64,000 bases of DNA, taken from the NCBI RefSeq assembly GCF_006335125.1, contig NZ_VDMO01000007.1:133304-197303 (forward strand), written 5' to 3'. How positions within the stretch are numbered: position 1 is the first letter of the stretch; each line of letters starts with the position of its first letter. Position numbers and translations under genes: made by a program. Below are positions 56,050 to 64,000 of the stretch, piece after piece. The DNA comes from Deinococcus radiopugnans ATCC 19172. GTDB lineage: Bacteria > Deinococcota > Deinococci > Deinococcales > Deinococcaceae. The notes beneath the pieces were generated by a model that was given only the letters and a program-made list of their open reading frames with translations, did no database searches and was not told the origin of the DNA.

Positions 56050-56844
56050 ATGTGGCCTTTCGGAAAAAGTACAGCGGATAGAGTCAAGGACGCCCTGAAC
56101 GAGCAGCCCCGCCTGAAAGACCTGGGGTTGCAGGTGCAGGAAAAGGGCGGCAACGTTACCGTGACCGGCATGGTGCCCAATGACCGCTACGGCAACCTGG
56201 TCAAGGTGGTGGCCGAGGGCATCAACGGGGTCAAGAGCGTGGACACCAGCGGCCTGATCGCCCAGGAAGCGCCCCAGCAGGCCCAGGCGGCAGCGCCGCA
56301 GGACGCGGGTCCCAGCGCCTCGGACAATTCGTTCACCTCCGGCCCGGCCAGCGGCGGCACCGAGATTCCGGCCACCTCCAGCGCCAAGCCCGCCCCCGCC
56401 GCGCCCAGCATGGAGGCGGAGGTCAAGGAGATGGAGGAGCGCAGCAAGATTGCCAAGGCCGTGCATCAGGCCATCCGCAACAACGGCGAGCTGAAGGACG
56501 ATCCCATCGACGTGTTGCAGAGCGGCAAGAGCGTGATCCTGCGCGGCGTGGTGGACAGTGACCACGAGCAGCGTCTGGCCGAGAAACTGGCCCGTGAGGT
56601 CGACGGCGTGTCCGGGGTGGACATCAGCGGCCTGCGCGTGGCCGCCGGGGCCAAGGAACTGAGCAAGGAAAAGGACACCCAGACCGGCGACACCGTGTAC
56701 ACCGTCCAGTCCGGCGATACGCTGGGCGCGATTGCCCAGAAGTACTATGGCAACGCGGCCGAGTACAAGAAGATCGCCCACTACAACAACATCAGCAACC
56801 CTGACCTGATCAAGGTGGGCCAGCAGATTCGCATTCCCGGCTGA
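56050..56844 (+). CDS. BON- and LysM-domain protein
   Basis: A 264-residue protein with two BON-like modules (about 10-75 and 135-205: NVTVTGMVPNDRYGNLVKVV and VILRGVVDSDHEQRLAEKL) separated by an Ala/Pro/Ser linker. A C-terminal LysM (YTVQSGDTLGAIAQKYYGNAAEYKKIAHYN, 217-264) ends the protein. It resembles YgaU-type proteins (potassium-binding Kbp in E. coli). It has no signal peptide, so it is probably cytoplasmic. Confidence 0.88.
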   Translation: MWPFGKSTADRVKDALNEQPRLKDLGLQVQEKGGNVTVTGMVPNDRYGNLVKVVAEGINGVKSVDTSGLIAQEAPQQAQAAAPQDAGPSASDNSFTSGPASGGTEIPATSSAKPAPAAPSMEAEVKEMEERSKIAKAVHQAIRNNGELKDDPIDVLQSGKSVILRGVVDSDHEQRLAEKLAREVDGVSGVDISGLRVAAGAKELSKEKDTQTGDTVYTVQSGDTLGAIAQKYYGNAAEYKKIAHYNNISNPDLIKVGQQIRIPG

Positions 56845-56861
56845 ACTTCGCCGGAACAGCA

Positions 56862-56892
56862 GGCCGCCTCAGCACTGGGGCGGCCACTTTTC
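56862..56892 (+). terminator. Terminator of the LysM gene
   Basis: GGCCGCC/GGCGGCC stem followed by ACTTTTC. Confidence 0.75.
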
Positions 56893-56902
56893 TTCCCACC
56901 AT

Positions 56903-56917
56903 TATCACACTCTGATA
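56903..56917. promoter_or_regulatory. Candidate operator for PadR
   Basis: TATCA-cactc-TGATA, a perfect palindrome with a five-base spacer, 34 bases before the padR start. It lies in the only likely promoter region of the operon. Confidence 0.45.
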
Positions 56918-56950
56918 TCGGACACTGACCGTGGAGATGGAGGTCTGCTG

Positions 56951-57268
56951 ATGGATGTGAATCTCTTCAAGGGCAATCTCGATCTGATCCTGCTGAGCGT
57001 ACTCGAGCAGGAAGGCGGCTATGGACAGGACATTGCCAAGCGGGTGGACGCGCTGACGCAGGGGCAGATCACGCTGAATGCCGGAAGCCTGTACCCGGCC
57101 CTGCACCGTCTGGAGCGCGCTGGATTTCTGAGCGCGTCCCTGACTCAGCCCGCGCGTGGGGGGCCGCCGGTCAAGACCTACCTGCTGACCGCGTCGGGCC
57201 GCACCGAACTGCGCCGCCGCCGCGAGGGCTACGCCGCCTTTGATCAGGCGCTGCGGAGCCTGTGGTGA
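56951..57268 (+). CDS. PadR-family transcriptional regulator
   Basis: A 105-residue winged-helix protein: LFKGNLDLILLSVLEQEGGYGQDIAKRVDAL, then GSLYPALHRLERAGFL as the recognition part. GGPPVKTYLLTASG forms the wing. A GGAGG site precedes the ATG. First gene of a three-gene operon whose members overlap by 4-7 bases. Confidence 0.92.
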   Translation: MDVNLFKGNLDLILLSVLEQEGGYGQDIAKRVDALTQGQITLNAGSLYPALHRLERAGFLSASLTQPARGGPPVKTYLLTASGRTELRRRREGYAAFDQALRSLW

Positions 57269-57594
57269 GCGCCGACGCGCTGGAACGCTACCTGGGCCGC
57301 GCGACACGGTTCTTGCCGTCCCGAATACGCCGTGAGGTCCGGGCTGAACTGCACGCGAACCTGTATCAGGCCATGCTGGACGCCCGCCTGCAGGGCCTGA
57401 ACGAGGCTGATGCCTGGGCCGCTGCCGTGCGCGAGTCCGGTTCAGCGTGGCGGCTGGCCCTGCAACTGGCGCGGGTGCACACGCTGGGTCTGGCGCCACG
57501 TGTGTTGCTTGCGGGCATGGTGCTGGGTGGGGCGGCCTACGCGGTGCGGGCAGAGGTCCACAGTGCGCCCACAGGCCAGGAGGCGCGGCCATGA
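57262..57594 (+). CDS. HAAS-like membrane signalling protein
   Basis: A 110-residue protein starting at GTG overlapping the padR stop. The N-terminal helical part (LERYLGRATRFLPSRIRREVRAELHANL, then EADAWAAAVRESGS) matches the HAAS domain often encoded next to PadR. A membrane helix (LAPRVLLAGMVLGGAAYAV) follows. HAAS proteins are thought to transmit the PadR-linked signal to a membrane partner. Confidence 0.78.
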   Translation: MVSADALERYLGRATRFLPSRIRREVRAELHANLYQAMLDARLQGLNEADAWAAAVRESGSAWRLALQLARVHTLGLAPRVLLAGMVLGGAAYAVRAEVHSAPTGQEARP

Positions 57595-58313
57595 ACATGC
57601 GGCTGCGGAGCCTGTGGCGTGAATGGGCCTCGCCCATCGTCTTTGCGCTGCTCCTGACCCAGTTCGGTGCGACGGCGGTGGGGGTGGACGGGGCCAGCAT
57701 GATGCCCGCCCTGCGCCACGGCGAACACCTGTTGCTGCCCACCGCCGAGGGCTGGGCGCATCGGCTGGGGATGGGTGGGTATCAGCGGGGCGACATCGTG
57801 GTTTTCAAGCCGCCGCGAGGGGCGGAATATGAATGGCGCAGCGATTACCGGGGTGTGCCGTTGCCGTGGCGCTACCGCCCTTATCTGGTCAAGCGTGTCG
57901 TGGGGGTGCCGGGCGACACCATCCGCATTCGCGCTGGGCAGGTCAGCGTGAACGGCCAGCCGCTGCCAGAGAAAGAAACGCAAGCTTACTGGAATACGTT
58001 TTGCGCCGATACCACCAGCGCCCCTGCCAACAGCGTCGCGGCCTCGCCCTCGCGAATGAATTTACCCAGTGTCACAGTGCCGCCCCACTCCTACTTCGTG
58101 ATGGGCGACAACCGCAGTCCCGGTGGCAGTCTGGACAGCCGCGCGTTTGGGCCGGTGGACGTGCGGGACATCTCGGCCCGGGCCGTGGTCAGTGTGTGGC
58201 CGCTGGTCCGCAAGGCGTCGGCCATTCCGCCCTGTGACGGCGGCCCACAGCCCGAAGAGCGCGTGACGTTCAGCGGCCATGAGGAGTGGAATCCGCGCCT
58301 GCTGCTGCCCTGA
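57591..58313 (+). CDS. lepB: Signal peptidase I
   Basis: Cleaves signal peptides of secreted proteins. The 240 residues have one N-terminal helix, catalytic Ser36 in GASMMPAL and general-base Lys101 in LVKRVVGVPGD. Box E is GDNRSPGGSLDSRAFGPV. A stretch with two Cys lies in the C-terminal part (NTFCADTTS, PPCDGG). The ATG overlaps the HAAS-gene stop (ATGA). Being in a PadR operon suggests a regulated second signal peptidase. Confidence 0.92.
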   Translation: MNMRLRSLWREWASPIVFALLLTQFGATAVGVDGASMMPALRHGEHLLLPTAEGWAHRLGMGGYQRGDIVVFKPPRGAEYEWRSDYRGVPLPWRYRPYLVKRVVGVPGDTIRIRAGQVSVNGQPLPEKETQAYWNTFCADTTSAPANSVAASPSRMNLPSVTVPPHSYFVMGDNRSPGGSLDSRAFGPVDVRDISARAVVSVWPLVRKASAIPPCDGGPQPEERVTFSGHEEWNPRLLLP

Positions 58314-58557
58314 CCCGCGTCTGCATCTGACCTCTCTATGCCGGGCAGCGTCCACGCGGGCGGCCCGGCACACCTCACAACCAGGCGCCTGAGGTGGGGC
58401 GGGCGCCGTGACACATCGTCAAGTCCCAGCCTTCTCCCCGGCCGTTTGTCGGGAATGAGACTGTATTGGGCACTTTCCTGGCGCTCTCCCTTACCTCTCG
58501 TCTGCATCGGGACATTCATACCTCATTATTCCGACAAGTTTACTTAGGATTTACCCC

Positions 58558-59556
58558 ATGCGAAACGCAACCCTCACCACCATCGCCCTGCTGCTGACCG
58601 GCACCACCCTGGCCCAGTCGGGTCAGTCCCTCACCTTGTACTCCGGGCGCGGCAAGACCTTCGTGGAACCCATCGTGCAGCAGTTCGAGAAGCAGACCGG
58701 CATCAAGGTCAACGTGCGCTACGGCAACGACGCGCAGCTGGTGGCCGCCCTGCGCGAGGAGGGCAGCCGCAGCCCCGCCGACGTGTTCTGGGGCAACTCG
58801 CTGGGCGCGCTGGGCGAACTGGCGTCCGAGGGCAAGTTCGTCAAGCTGGGCACCTCGCTGACCCGCAATGTGTCGCCCGACTACCTGCCTGCCGACCGCA
58901 GCTGGCTGCCCACCACCGTGCGCTTCCGCACCCTGGCCTACAACACCGAGAAGATCAAGCCTGAGACGCTGCCCGCCAGCGTGCTGGACCTGCCCAAGAT
59001 GACCTCCCTGAAGGGCCGCATCGGCTGGACAGTGTCGTACCCCAGCTTCCAGGACTTCCTGGCGGGCATGATCGCCCAGCACGGCGAGGCCACCACCAAA
59101 CAGTGGCTGGAGGGCATGAAGGCGCTGCAGCCCAAGGACTACAAGACCAGCAACGTGGGCATGCTGGAAGCCATGCGCTCCGGCGAGATCGACGTGGGCC
59201 TGACCAACCACTACTACATCCAGCGCGTCAACCGCCTGAACTATCCCATCGACACGTACTTTTTCAAAAACGGCGACATCGGCAACCTGGGCAACGCCAC
59301 CGGCGCGGCCATCCTGAAGACGGGCAAGAACACGGCGGCCGCCTCGCGCTTCCTGAGCTATCTGGTGAGCAAGGACGCGCAGACCTTCTTCCTGAGCGTG
59401 AACTTCGAGTACCCGGTGATCGGCAACATCCTGCAGCCCACTACCATGCGCCCCTTCAGCGACGTGAGCAAGCGCGGCCCCAAGATCGAGCCGTCCGCCC
59501 TGCCCAAGAACATCGAGAAGGCCCAGAAACTGCTGCGCGACGCCGGCCTGCTGTAA
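58558..59556 (+). CDS. Iron(III) ABC transporter substrate-binding protein
   Basis: A 332-residue periplasmic-type protein with signal peptide (cleavage near TTLAQS). It has LTLYSGRGKTFVEPIVQQFEKQTGIKVNVRYG and LTNHYYIQRVNR with the paired Tyr that bind iron. It belongs to the FbpA/FutA group. It is encoded upstream of the permease and ATPase, with a small membrane gene between. No iron-regulator box is obvious in the 244-bp upstream region. Confidence 0.9.
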   Translation: MRNATLTTIALLLTGTTLAQSGQSLTLYSGRGKTFVEPIVQQFEKQTGIKVNVRYGNDAQLVAALREEGSRSPADVFWGNSLGALGELASEGKFVKLGTSLTRNVSPDYLPADRSWLPTTVRFRTLAYNTEKIKPETLPASVLDLPKMTSLKGRIGWTVSYPSFQDFLAGMIAQHGEATTKQWLEGMKALQPKDYKTSNVGMLEAMRSGEIDVGLTNHYYIQRVNRLNYPIDTYFFKNGDIGNLGNATGAAILKTGKNTAAASRFLSYLVSKDAQTFFLSVNFEYPVIGNILQPTTMRPFSDVSKRGPKIEPSALPKNIEKAQKLLRDAGLL

Positions 59557-59575
59557 GCCCCGGCGTCCCAGTTCA

Positions 59576-59611
59576 ACCCCGTCCCGGTTTGTGCCGGTGC
59601 GGGGCTTTTTC
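59576..59611 (+). terminator. Terminator of the binding-protein gene
   Basis: CCCCG/CGGGG stem enclosing CCGG/CCGG, followed by five T. It probably lowers expression of the downstream genes relative to the binding protein. Confidence 0.7.
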
Positions 59612-60109
59612 ATGGTTCACTGCGTCATGGGCATCCTGGGGCTGCTGCTGGGGGCGGGCATATCGGCGGGCGTGTTGACGGTGGTGACGGGCCTGCCGCT
59701 GGCGTGGGCGCGTGGGGTGGCGGCGCTGGCTTTCGTGGCGCTGCTGGCCGTGCTGGGCAGCGTGCTGTTTGCGGGCGGCAGTAGTTTGGAACGCAGTTTT
59801 GGGGCCGTATATCTGGTGATGGGCCTGCTGGCCGGGGCGCTGCTGGCCCTGCCCCGGCTGCTGCGCGGGGCGGGTCACGAACCCCTGTGGGTCAGCCTGG
59901 GCCTGGGCGTGGCCGCCGTCCTGCTGCTGATCGCCGCCGGCGTGGGCGTGGACGCGCTGCTGGGAGCAGTGTTGCCCGCGCCTGACCCACAGACGGGCGA
60001 GTCGGTCAAGGCCCAGATCTCGCAGGGCCTGAGCAACGGCCTGCTGATCGCATCCCCCGTCGTCCTGATCCTGCTGTCGTGGCGGGCCTGGCGCGGGCGC
60101 ACGCCGTAA
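59612..60109 (+). CDS. Small multi-spanning membrane protein
   Basis: A 165-residue protein with about five helices (LLLGAGISAGVLTVV, GVAALAFVALLAVLGSVL, LVMGLLAGALLAL, LGLGVAAVLLLIAAGVGV, LLIASPVVLILLSW). The start is uncertain: ATG here, adjoining the terminator, or ATG at 59627. It lies between the iron-binding protein and permease genes, but no transporter motif is present. Confidence 0.65.
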   Translation: MVHCVMGILGLLLGAGISAGVLTVVTGLPLAWARGVAALAFVALLAVLGSVLFAGGSSLERSFGAVYLVMGLLAGALLALPRLLRGAGHEPLWVSLGLGVAAVLLLIAAGVGVDALLGAVLPAPDPQTGESVKAQISQGLSNGLLIASPVVLILLSWRAWRGRTP

Positions 60110-60204
60110 CGGTGGCGGCCCCACGCACTGGATCCCTGCTGCGGGACAATCCCGACTAATCCGGTCTGTTACAGTCAGACTGCTGGCCCAGTGCTGCTTT
60201 TTTT

Positions 60205-61755
60205 ATGACCCGACGACTGCCCCCCTTTCTGCTGCTGCCCGCCGTGCTGACCGTGCTGGGGGTGCTGGTGCCGCTGTCGTACCTGGTGCTGCGGGCGCTG
60301 GGGGCCGAGCCGGGCGCCCTGCGCGAGATCGTCTTTCGTTCACGCAACCTCGTGCTGGCGGGCAACACGCTGCTGCTGGGCGCGTCGGTGCTGCTAACCA
60401 CCACGCTGGTGGCGCTGCCGCTGGCCTTTCTGGCGGCGCGCACGGATCTGCGCCCGCGCCGATTGCTGACGCTGCTGGGGGTGCTGCCGCTGGCGGTGCC
60501 AGGGTACGTGGGGGCCTACGCCTTCATCGCGGCGGGCGGCGCGGGCGGGGCCATCGACACCCTGACCGGGCTGCGGGTGCCGGGGCCGAGCGGCTTCTGG
60601 GGCGCGCTGCTGGTGCTGACGCTGTTTACCTTTCCGTACCTGTTCCTGAACCTGCACGCCGCGCTGCGCACCCAGGATCCCGCGCTGGAGGACGCAGCCC
60701 GATTGCTGGGCCGCACCCGCTGGCAAACGTTCTGGGGGGTTACGGTGCCGCACCTGCGCCCGGCGTGGCTGTCGGGCAGCCTGCTCATCGGCCTGCACAC
60801 CCTGGGCGACTTCAGCGTGGTCAGCCTGATGCGCTACCCCACCTTCAGCGCGGCCATTTACCAGCAGTACACGGCGGCGTATGACCGGGTGTACTCGGCG
60901 TGGCTGGCGCTGGGGCTGCTGGTGCTGACCGGGGCGGCGCTGTGGCTGGAGGCGCGGTTCATGCGCGGCGTCTTTCTGTCGCGGGTGTCGCCCGCCACCG
61001 CCCGGAAGCCCGGCGTGGTGAGGCTGGGCCGCCTGCGCCCGCTGGCCTGGGGGTTCGTGGCGGCGCTGGCGGTCCTGACGCTGGTGCTGCCGCTGGGGAC
61101 GATGCTGTACTGGCTGGGCCTGGAGAACAACCCGTTCGCCTGGGCCGGCTTGCTGGACGCCCTGAAATCCGCGCTGGGGGCGGCGGCGCTGGCGGCCCTG
61201 ACCACCACCGCACTGGCCCTGCCGCTGGCCGTGATCGGCAGCCGGTTTACCGGACGCTGGCCGCGCGTCATCGAGCGGGCCGCGTACCTGGGTTACGCCA
61301 CGCCGCCGCTGGCCTTCGCGCTGGCGCTGATCTTCTTCGTGCTGCGCGTGGTGCCGCCGCTGTACCAGACGCTGCCCCTGCTGATCATCGCCTACACCCT
61401 GCACTTTGTCGCCGAGGCCATCGGCCCCATTCGCAGCGGGCTGGTGCGCGCCACGCCCCGGCTGGAGGAAGCGGCCCGCGTGCTGGGCGTGTCGCGGGCG
61501 GGGGCGCTGCGGCGGGTCACGCTGCCGCTGCTGGGGCCGGGGCTGGGGGTCAGCGCGGCCTTCGTGTTCCTGAGTGTCCTGAAGGAACTGCCGCTGACGC
61601 TGTTGCTGGCGCCCATCGGCTTCGAGACGCTGGCCCGCAACGTCTGGTCTTACACCGAGGAGGCCCAGTACGCCAGCGCCGCCCCCTACGCGCTGGCGCT
61701 GGCGGCGGTGGGTGCTGTCCTGACCGGGCTGATCCTGCGGCGGGAGCGGGAATAA
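60205..61755 (+). CDS. Iron ABC transporter permease (two fused permease units)
   Basis: A 516-residue protein with about twelve helices and two EAA loops: EDAARLLGRTRWQTFWGVTVP near 155 and EEAARVLGVSRAGALRRVTLPLL near 420. These contact the ATPase. It is the FbpB-type doubled permease. There is no clear ribosome site. A CAGTC-A-GACTG palindrome and TACAGT (60170-60182) lie 22 bases before the ATG. Confidence 0.92.
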   Translation: MTRRLPPFLLLPAVLTVLGVLVPLSYLVLRALGAEPGALREIVFRSRNLVLAGNTLLLGASVLLTTTLVALPLAFLAARTDLRPRRLLTLLGVLPLAVPGYVGAYAFIAAGGAGGAIDTLTGLRVPGPSGFWGALLVLTLFTFPYLFLNLHAALRTQDPALEDAARLLGRTRWQTFWGVTVPHLRPAWLSGSLLIGLHTLGDFSVVSLMRYPTFSAAIYQQYTAAYDRVYSAWLALGLLVLTGAALWLEARFMRGVFLSRVSPATARKPGVVRLGRLRPLAWGFVAALAVLTLVLPLGTMLYWLGLENNPFAWAGLLDALKSALGAAALAALTTTALALPLAVIGSRFTGRWPRVIERAAYLGYATPPLAFALALIFFVLRVVPPLYQTLPLLIIAYTLHFVAEAIGPIRSGLVRATPRLEEAARVLGVSRAGALRRVTLPLLGPGLGVSAAFVFLSVLKELPLTLLLAPIGFETLARNVWSYTEEAQYASAAPYALALAAVGAVLTGLILRRERE

Positions 61756-61765
61756 GGAGGGGTAT

Positions 61766-62869
61766 ATGACCGTCATCGAAAAGCCCAGGCCGGAGGCAGG
61801 TACGGCTGATCCCCTGGCCTCCGTCCCACCCGCGCTGGAACTGCAGGGGCTGGTCAAGTATTTTCACCCGCAGGGCCGCCCGGCCACGAACCTGCCCCCG
61901 GCGGTGGACGGCCTGAGCTTGCAGGTGGCGCCGGGCGAACTGCTCACGCTGCTGGGGCCGAGTGGCTGCGGCAAGACCACCACCCTGCGCCTGATCGCCG
62001 GGCTGGAGGAACCCGACGGCGGCGCGGTGTGGATCGGCGGGCACAACATGACGAACCCGCCGCAACCCCCCGAACGCCGGGGCGTGGGGCTGGTGTTTCA
62101 GGATTACGCGCTGTTTCCGCACCTGAGCGTGCTGGGCAACGTGCTGTTCGGGTTGAACCGTTTGCCCCGCGCCGAACGGCTGGCCCGCGCCCGCGAGACA
62201 CTCTCGCTGGTGGGCCTGACCGTCTTCGAGACGCGCATGCCGCACCAGCTCTCGGGCGGGCAGCAGCAGCGCGTCGCCCTGGCCCGCGCGCTGGCCCCGC
62301 GCCCCCGGCTGCTGCTGCTGGACGAGCCGTTTTCCAACCTGGACGCGCAGCTGCGCCACTCCACCCGTCAGGAGGTGCGCGCCATCCTGCGCCGCAGCGG
62401 CGTGGCGGCCATCCTGGTCACGCACGATCAGGAAGAAGCGCTGGCCTTCAGCGACCGCATCGCCCTGATGCGTGCCGGGGTGGTGGTGCAGATCGGCACC
62501 CCACAGGATGTGTACGCCCGCCCGCGCACGGCCTTCGTGGCCTCCTTCCTGGGCCGCAGCAACCTGCTGTCGGGCACCGTACAGGCCGGGGTGGCGCGCA
62601 CGGTGCTGGGCCAGATTGCGCTGGAGGGTGAGGCCCCCCCAGACGGCCCGGTGATGGTCAGCGTGCGCCCCGAGCATCTGGCGTTCGCCGCCGAAGGTGC
62701 CGGGGCCGAGGCGGTGGTGCTGGCCCGCGAGTTCAGGGGCCACGCCGTGACCTACACGCTGGCGCTGGGGCAGCAGGAAGTGCAGCTTCACGACACGGGT
62801 CAGGCACTGCACGCCGAGGGTCAGCGGGTGTGGGTGTGCGCGGTGCGGGCGGGGCGCGTGGTGCGCTGA
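61766..62869 (+). CDS. Iron ABC transporter ATP-binding protein
   Basis: A 367-residue ATPase. Walker A GPSGCGKTT, Q-loop FQDYALFPHL, signature LSGGQQQRVALARAL, Walker B LLLLDEPFSNLD, switch HDQEEALAF. A TOBE-type C-terminal domain follows (VSVRPEHLAF...). Strong AAGGAGG site; ten bases after the permease stop. Fe(III) is inferred from the partners. Confidence 0.93.
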   Translation: MTVIEKPRPEAGTADPLASVPPALELQGLVKYFHPQGRPATNLPPAVDGLSLQVAPGELLTLLGPSGCGKTTTLRLIAGLEEPDGGAVWIGGHNMTNPPQPPERRGVGLVFQDYALFPHLSVLGNVLFGLNRLPRAERLARARETLSLVGLTVFETRMPHQLSGGQQQRVALARALAPRPRLLLLDEPFSNLDAQLRHSTRQEVRAILRRSGVAAILVTHDQEEALAFSDRIALMRAGVVVQIGTPQDVYARPRTAFVASFLGRSNLLSGTVQAGVARTVLGQIALEGEAPPDGPVMVSVRPEHLAFAAEGAGAEAVVLAREFRGHAVTYTLALGQQEVQLHDTGQALHAEGQRVWVCAVRAGRVVR

Positions 62870-62876
62870 GCGCGGC

Positions 62877-62911
62877 CTGACCCCCTTGCCTAAAGAACGG
62901 GTCAGCCCTCT
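62877..62911 (+). terminator. Terminator of the iron ABC genes
   Basis: CTGACCC/GGGTCAG stem after the ATPase stop; the tail is only moderately T-rich. Confidence 0.5.
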
Positions 62912-62927
62912 GGCGGGGCGTGCAGCC

Positions 62928-62933
62928 TACAAT
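62928..62933 (+). promoter_or_regulatory. -10 box of the metallopeptidase gene
   Basis: TACAAT about 65 bases before the ATG; this gene has a ribosome site and a leader, unlike the leaderless ones. Confidence 0.45.
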
Positions 62934-62998
62934 GCAGCTTGCATGACAGCGTCATAGGGCCGCCCCGGTGCTGGCCCGGTACCCAAGGAGACACGACT

Positions 62999-63874
62999 AT
63001 GGACTGGAAAAATCTGCCCGGCGGTGGCGGCGGCATTGAGGACAGGCGGGGCAGCGGCGGTATTCCTGGCGGCGGCATTGCCGTGGGCGGCGTGGGCGGG
63101 CTGATCATCGCCCTGATCGCCATGTTCTTCGGCATCGATCCCGGCGCAATCCTGGGCGACGGCAGCCAGCCACAGACGCAAAGTCAGAGCCAGACCCAGA
63201 ATCAGTCACAGGGCGGCCCGGCCACCGATGAGGACTACCAGTTCGTAGACCGCATTCTGACCAGCGCCAACGGGGTCTGGGGCGGCATTTTCAAGCAGGC
63301 CGGGCGCACCTACACCCCGGCGCGGTTGGTGCTGTACACGCGCGGCACGCAGGGCGGCTGCGGCGTGGCGAACAGCGCCGTGGGACCTTTTTACTGCCCA
63401 CTGGACAATAAGGTGTACATCGACACCGCCTTTTTTGCCACCATGCAGCGGCAACTGGGCGGCGGCGGCGACTTCGCCTACTCCTACGTGCTCGCCCACG
63501 AGATCGGCCACCACGTCCAGAACGAGCTGGGCATCGCCGATCAGGTCGAGCGCGAGCAGCGTTCCGCCCGCAGCGAGGCCCAGGCCAATCAGGCCAGCGT
63601 CCGGCTGGAGTTGCAGGCCGACTGCTTCGCGGGCGTGTGGGGCAACCGTGTGGGCGATCAGGCCAAGATCACGCAGGCCGACGTGCAGGAGGCCATCCGC
63701 ACGGCCCAGGCCATCGGCGACGACAACCTGCAGCGGCAGGCGGCGGGCCGGGTGGTGCCCGATTCCTTTACGCACGGCAGCAGCCAGCAGCGCATCAAGT
63801 GGTTTACTACAGGATTCCAGACCGGCGATCCCAACAAGTGCGACACCTTCAACCAGAACTACAACCAGTTGTAA
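62999..63874 (+). CDS. Neutral zinc metallopeptidase, YpfJ-type
   Basis: A 291-residue protein. An N-terminal Gly-rich head and one helix ([15 protein letters not shown]), a Gln/Ser linker ([12 protein letters not shown]), and the peptidase domain with [15 protein letters not shown] near 165 and the third ligand in [10 protein letters not shown] near 203. AAGGAG seven bases before the ATG. Its TAA stop is used as the target repeat of another family 1 element. Confidence 0.9.
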   Translation: MDWKNLPGGGGGIEDRRGSGGIPGGGIAVGGVGGLIIALIAMFFGIDPGAILGDGSQPQTQSQSQTQNQSQGGPATDEDYQFVDRILTSANGVWGGIFKQAGRTYTPARLVLYTRGTQGGCGVANSAVGPFYCPLDNKVYIDTAFFATMQRQLGGGGDFAYSYVLAHEIGHHVQNELGIADQVEREQRSARSEAQANQASVRLELQADCFAGVWGNRVGDQAKITQADVQEAIRTAQAIGDDNLQRQAAGRVVPDSFTHGSSQQRIKWFTTGFQTGDPNKCDTFNQNYNQL

Positions 63875-64000
63875 TACGGACTCCGATTGAAAGGTGTTGG
63901 AAACACCTGGAAATCCGAGCGGAGCGAGAAAGAGAAAAACGGGTTCCGGACGTGGAGTGTAGGAACCGGCGCTCTCCCGGTTCCTACACGAAACAAACGG
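63875..64000 (+). repeat. Structured repeat family 1, copy 3 (cut by window end)
   Basis: 126 of the expected 134 core bases, in the same orientation as copy 2. Left end TACGGACTCCG, hairpin 1 AGGTGTT/AACACCT, mini-hairpin GCGGAGC, hairpin 3 GTGTAGGAACCGG/CCGGTTCCTACAC. The left target repeat is TAA, the metallopeptidase stop. Confidence 0.88.

Noticed and set aside
58314..58557. Fur or DtxR operator upstream of the iron-binding protein gene
   Set aside because: No convincing palindrome of either type; only a loose GTCGG-AATGAG / CTCATT-CCGAC inverted similarity 70 bases apart.

Overview
The window is a high-GC bacterial chromosome segment, almost certainly from a Deinococcus. The support is the gene set (SpoVS in a non-sporulating context, futalosine-route MqnB, fructosamine kinase, M55 D-aminopeptidase, SecA without a zinc tail, an outer-membrane-type protein next to Deinococcus-type small membrane proteins). 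It is also the promoter style: about 28 genes have a TANNNT box ending 5-9 bases before the start codon, the signature of leaderless mRNAs known from Deinococcus. It is ordinary chromosome with dispersed small repeats; no prophage, CRISPR, rRNA or intact IS is visible.

Layout. 1-5.1 kb: 3' part of aconitase, a TA-flanked MITE, a tRNA-like relic, a broken Uma2 nuclease gene, lgt and tatAC. 5.4-12.7 kb: SDR, mqnB, tdh, trpS with a tryptophan-codon attenuator, pcp, mutM, pdxH. 12.9-25.8 kb: secA, a GNAT, an M28 peptidase, an AT-rich foreign-looking membrane gene, lepA, a fructosamine kinase, mce-vanZ. 25.9-35.1 kb: moxR with a giant DUF58-transglutaminase fusion, two convergent GAF/histidine kinases, tRNA-Met and tRNA-Ala. 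35.2-47.3 kb: a TrmB-type regulator, an RlmI-type methyltransferase, a MocR-like regulator, rpsT, recX, tRNA-Pro, metallophosphoesterases (one split by a repeat), AKR, LuxR/HtrA-like pair, ACT, GNAT and nitronate monooxygenase genes. 47.3-64 kb: histone-deacetylase-family enzyme, outer-membrane-like protein, DppA-like peptidase, map, spoVS, metallopeptidases, SufT/rhodaneses, aminotransferase, LysM protein, a padR-HAAS-signal peptidase operon and an iron ABC transporter.

The most unusual content is the repeats. One family (134-bp core, five copies or fragments) has inverted ends and internal hairpins whose stems covary between copies. It is flanked by TGA direct repeats and tends to sit on stop codons; one copy splits a phosphoesterase gene. 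A second family (TA-flanked, 11-bp inverted ends) has two copies, one inserted exactly in the TA shared by two convergent stop codons, leaving both reading frames intact. A third is a long hairpin between mutM and pdxH.

Functional links: tatA-tatC, mce-vanZ, moxR-DUF58/transglutaminase, sufT-rhodanese, map-pentapeptide protein, nitronate monooxygenase-GNAT, padR-HAAS-lepB and the iron permease-ATPase pair are tightly packed or overlapping and are probably co-transcribed. Predicted functions rest on sequence motifs read by eye; no database search was possible.
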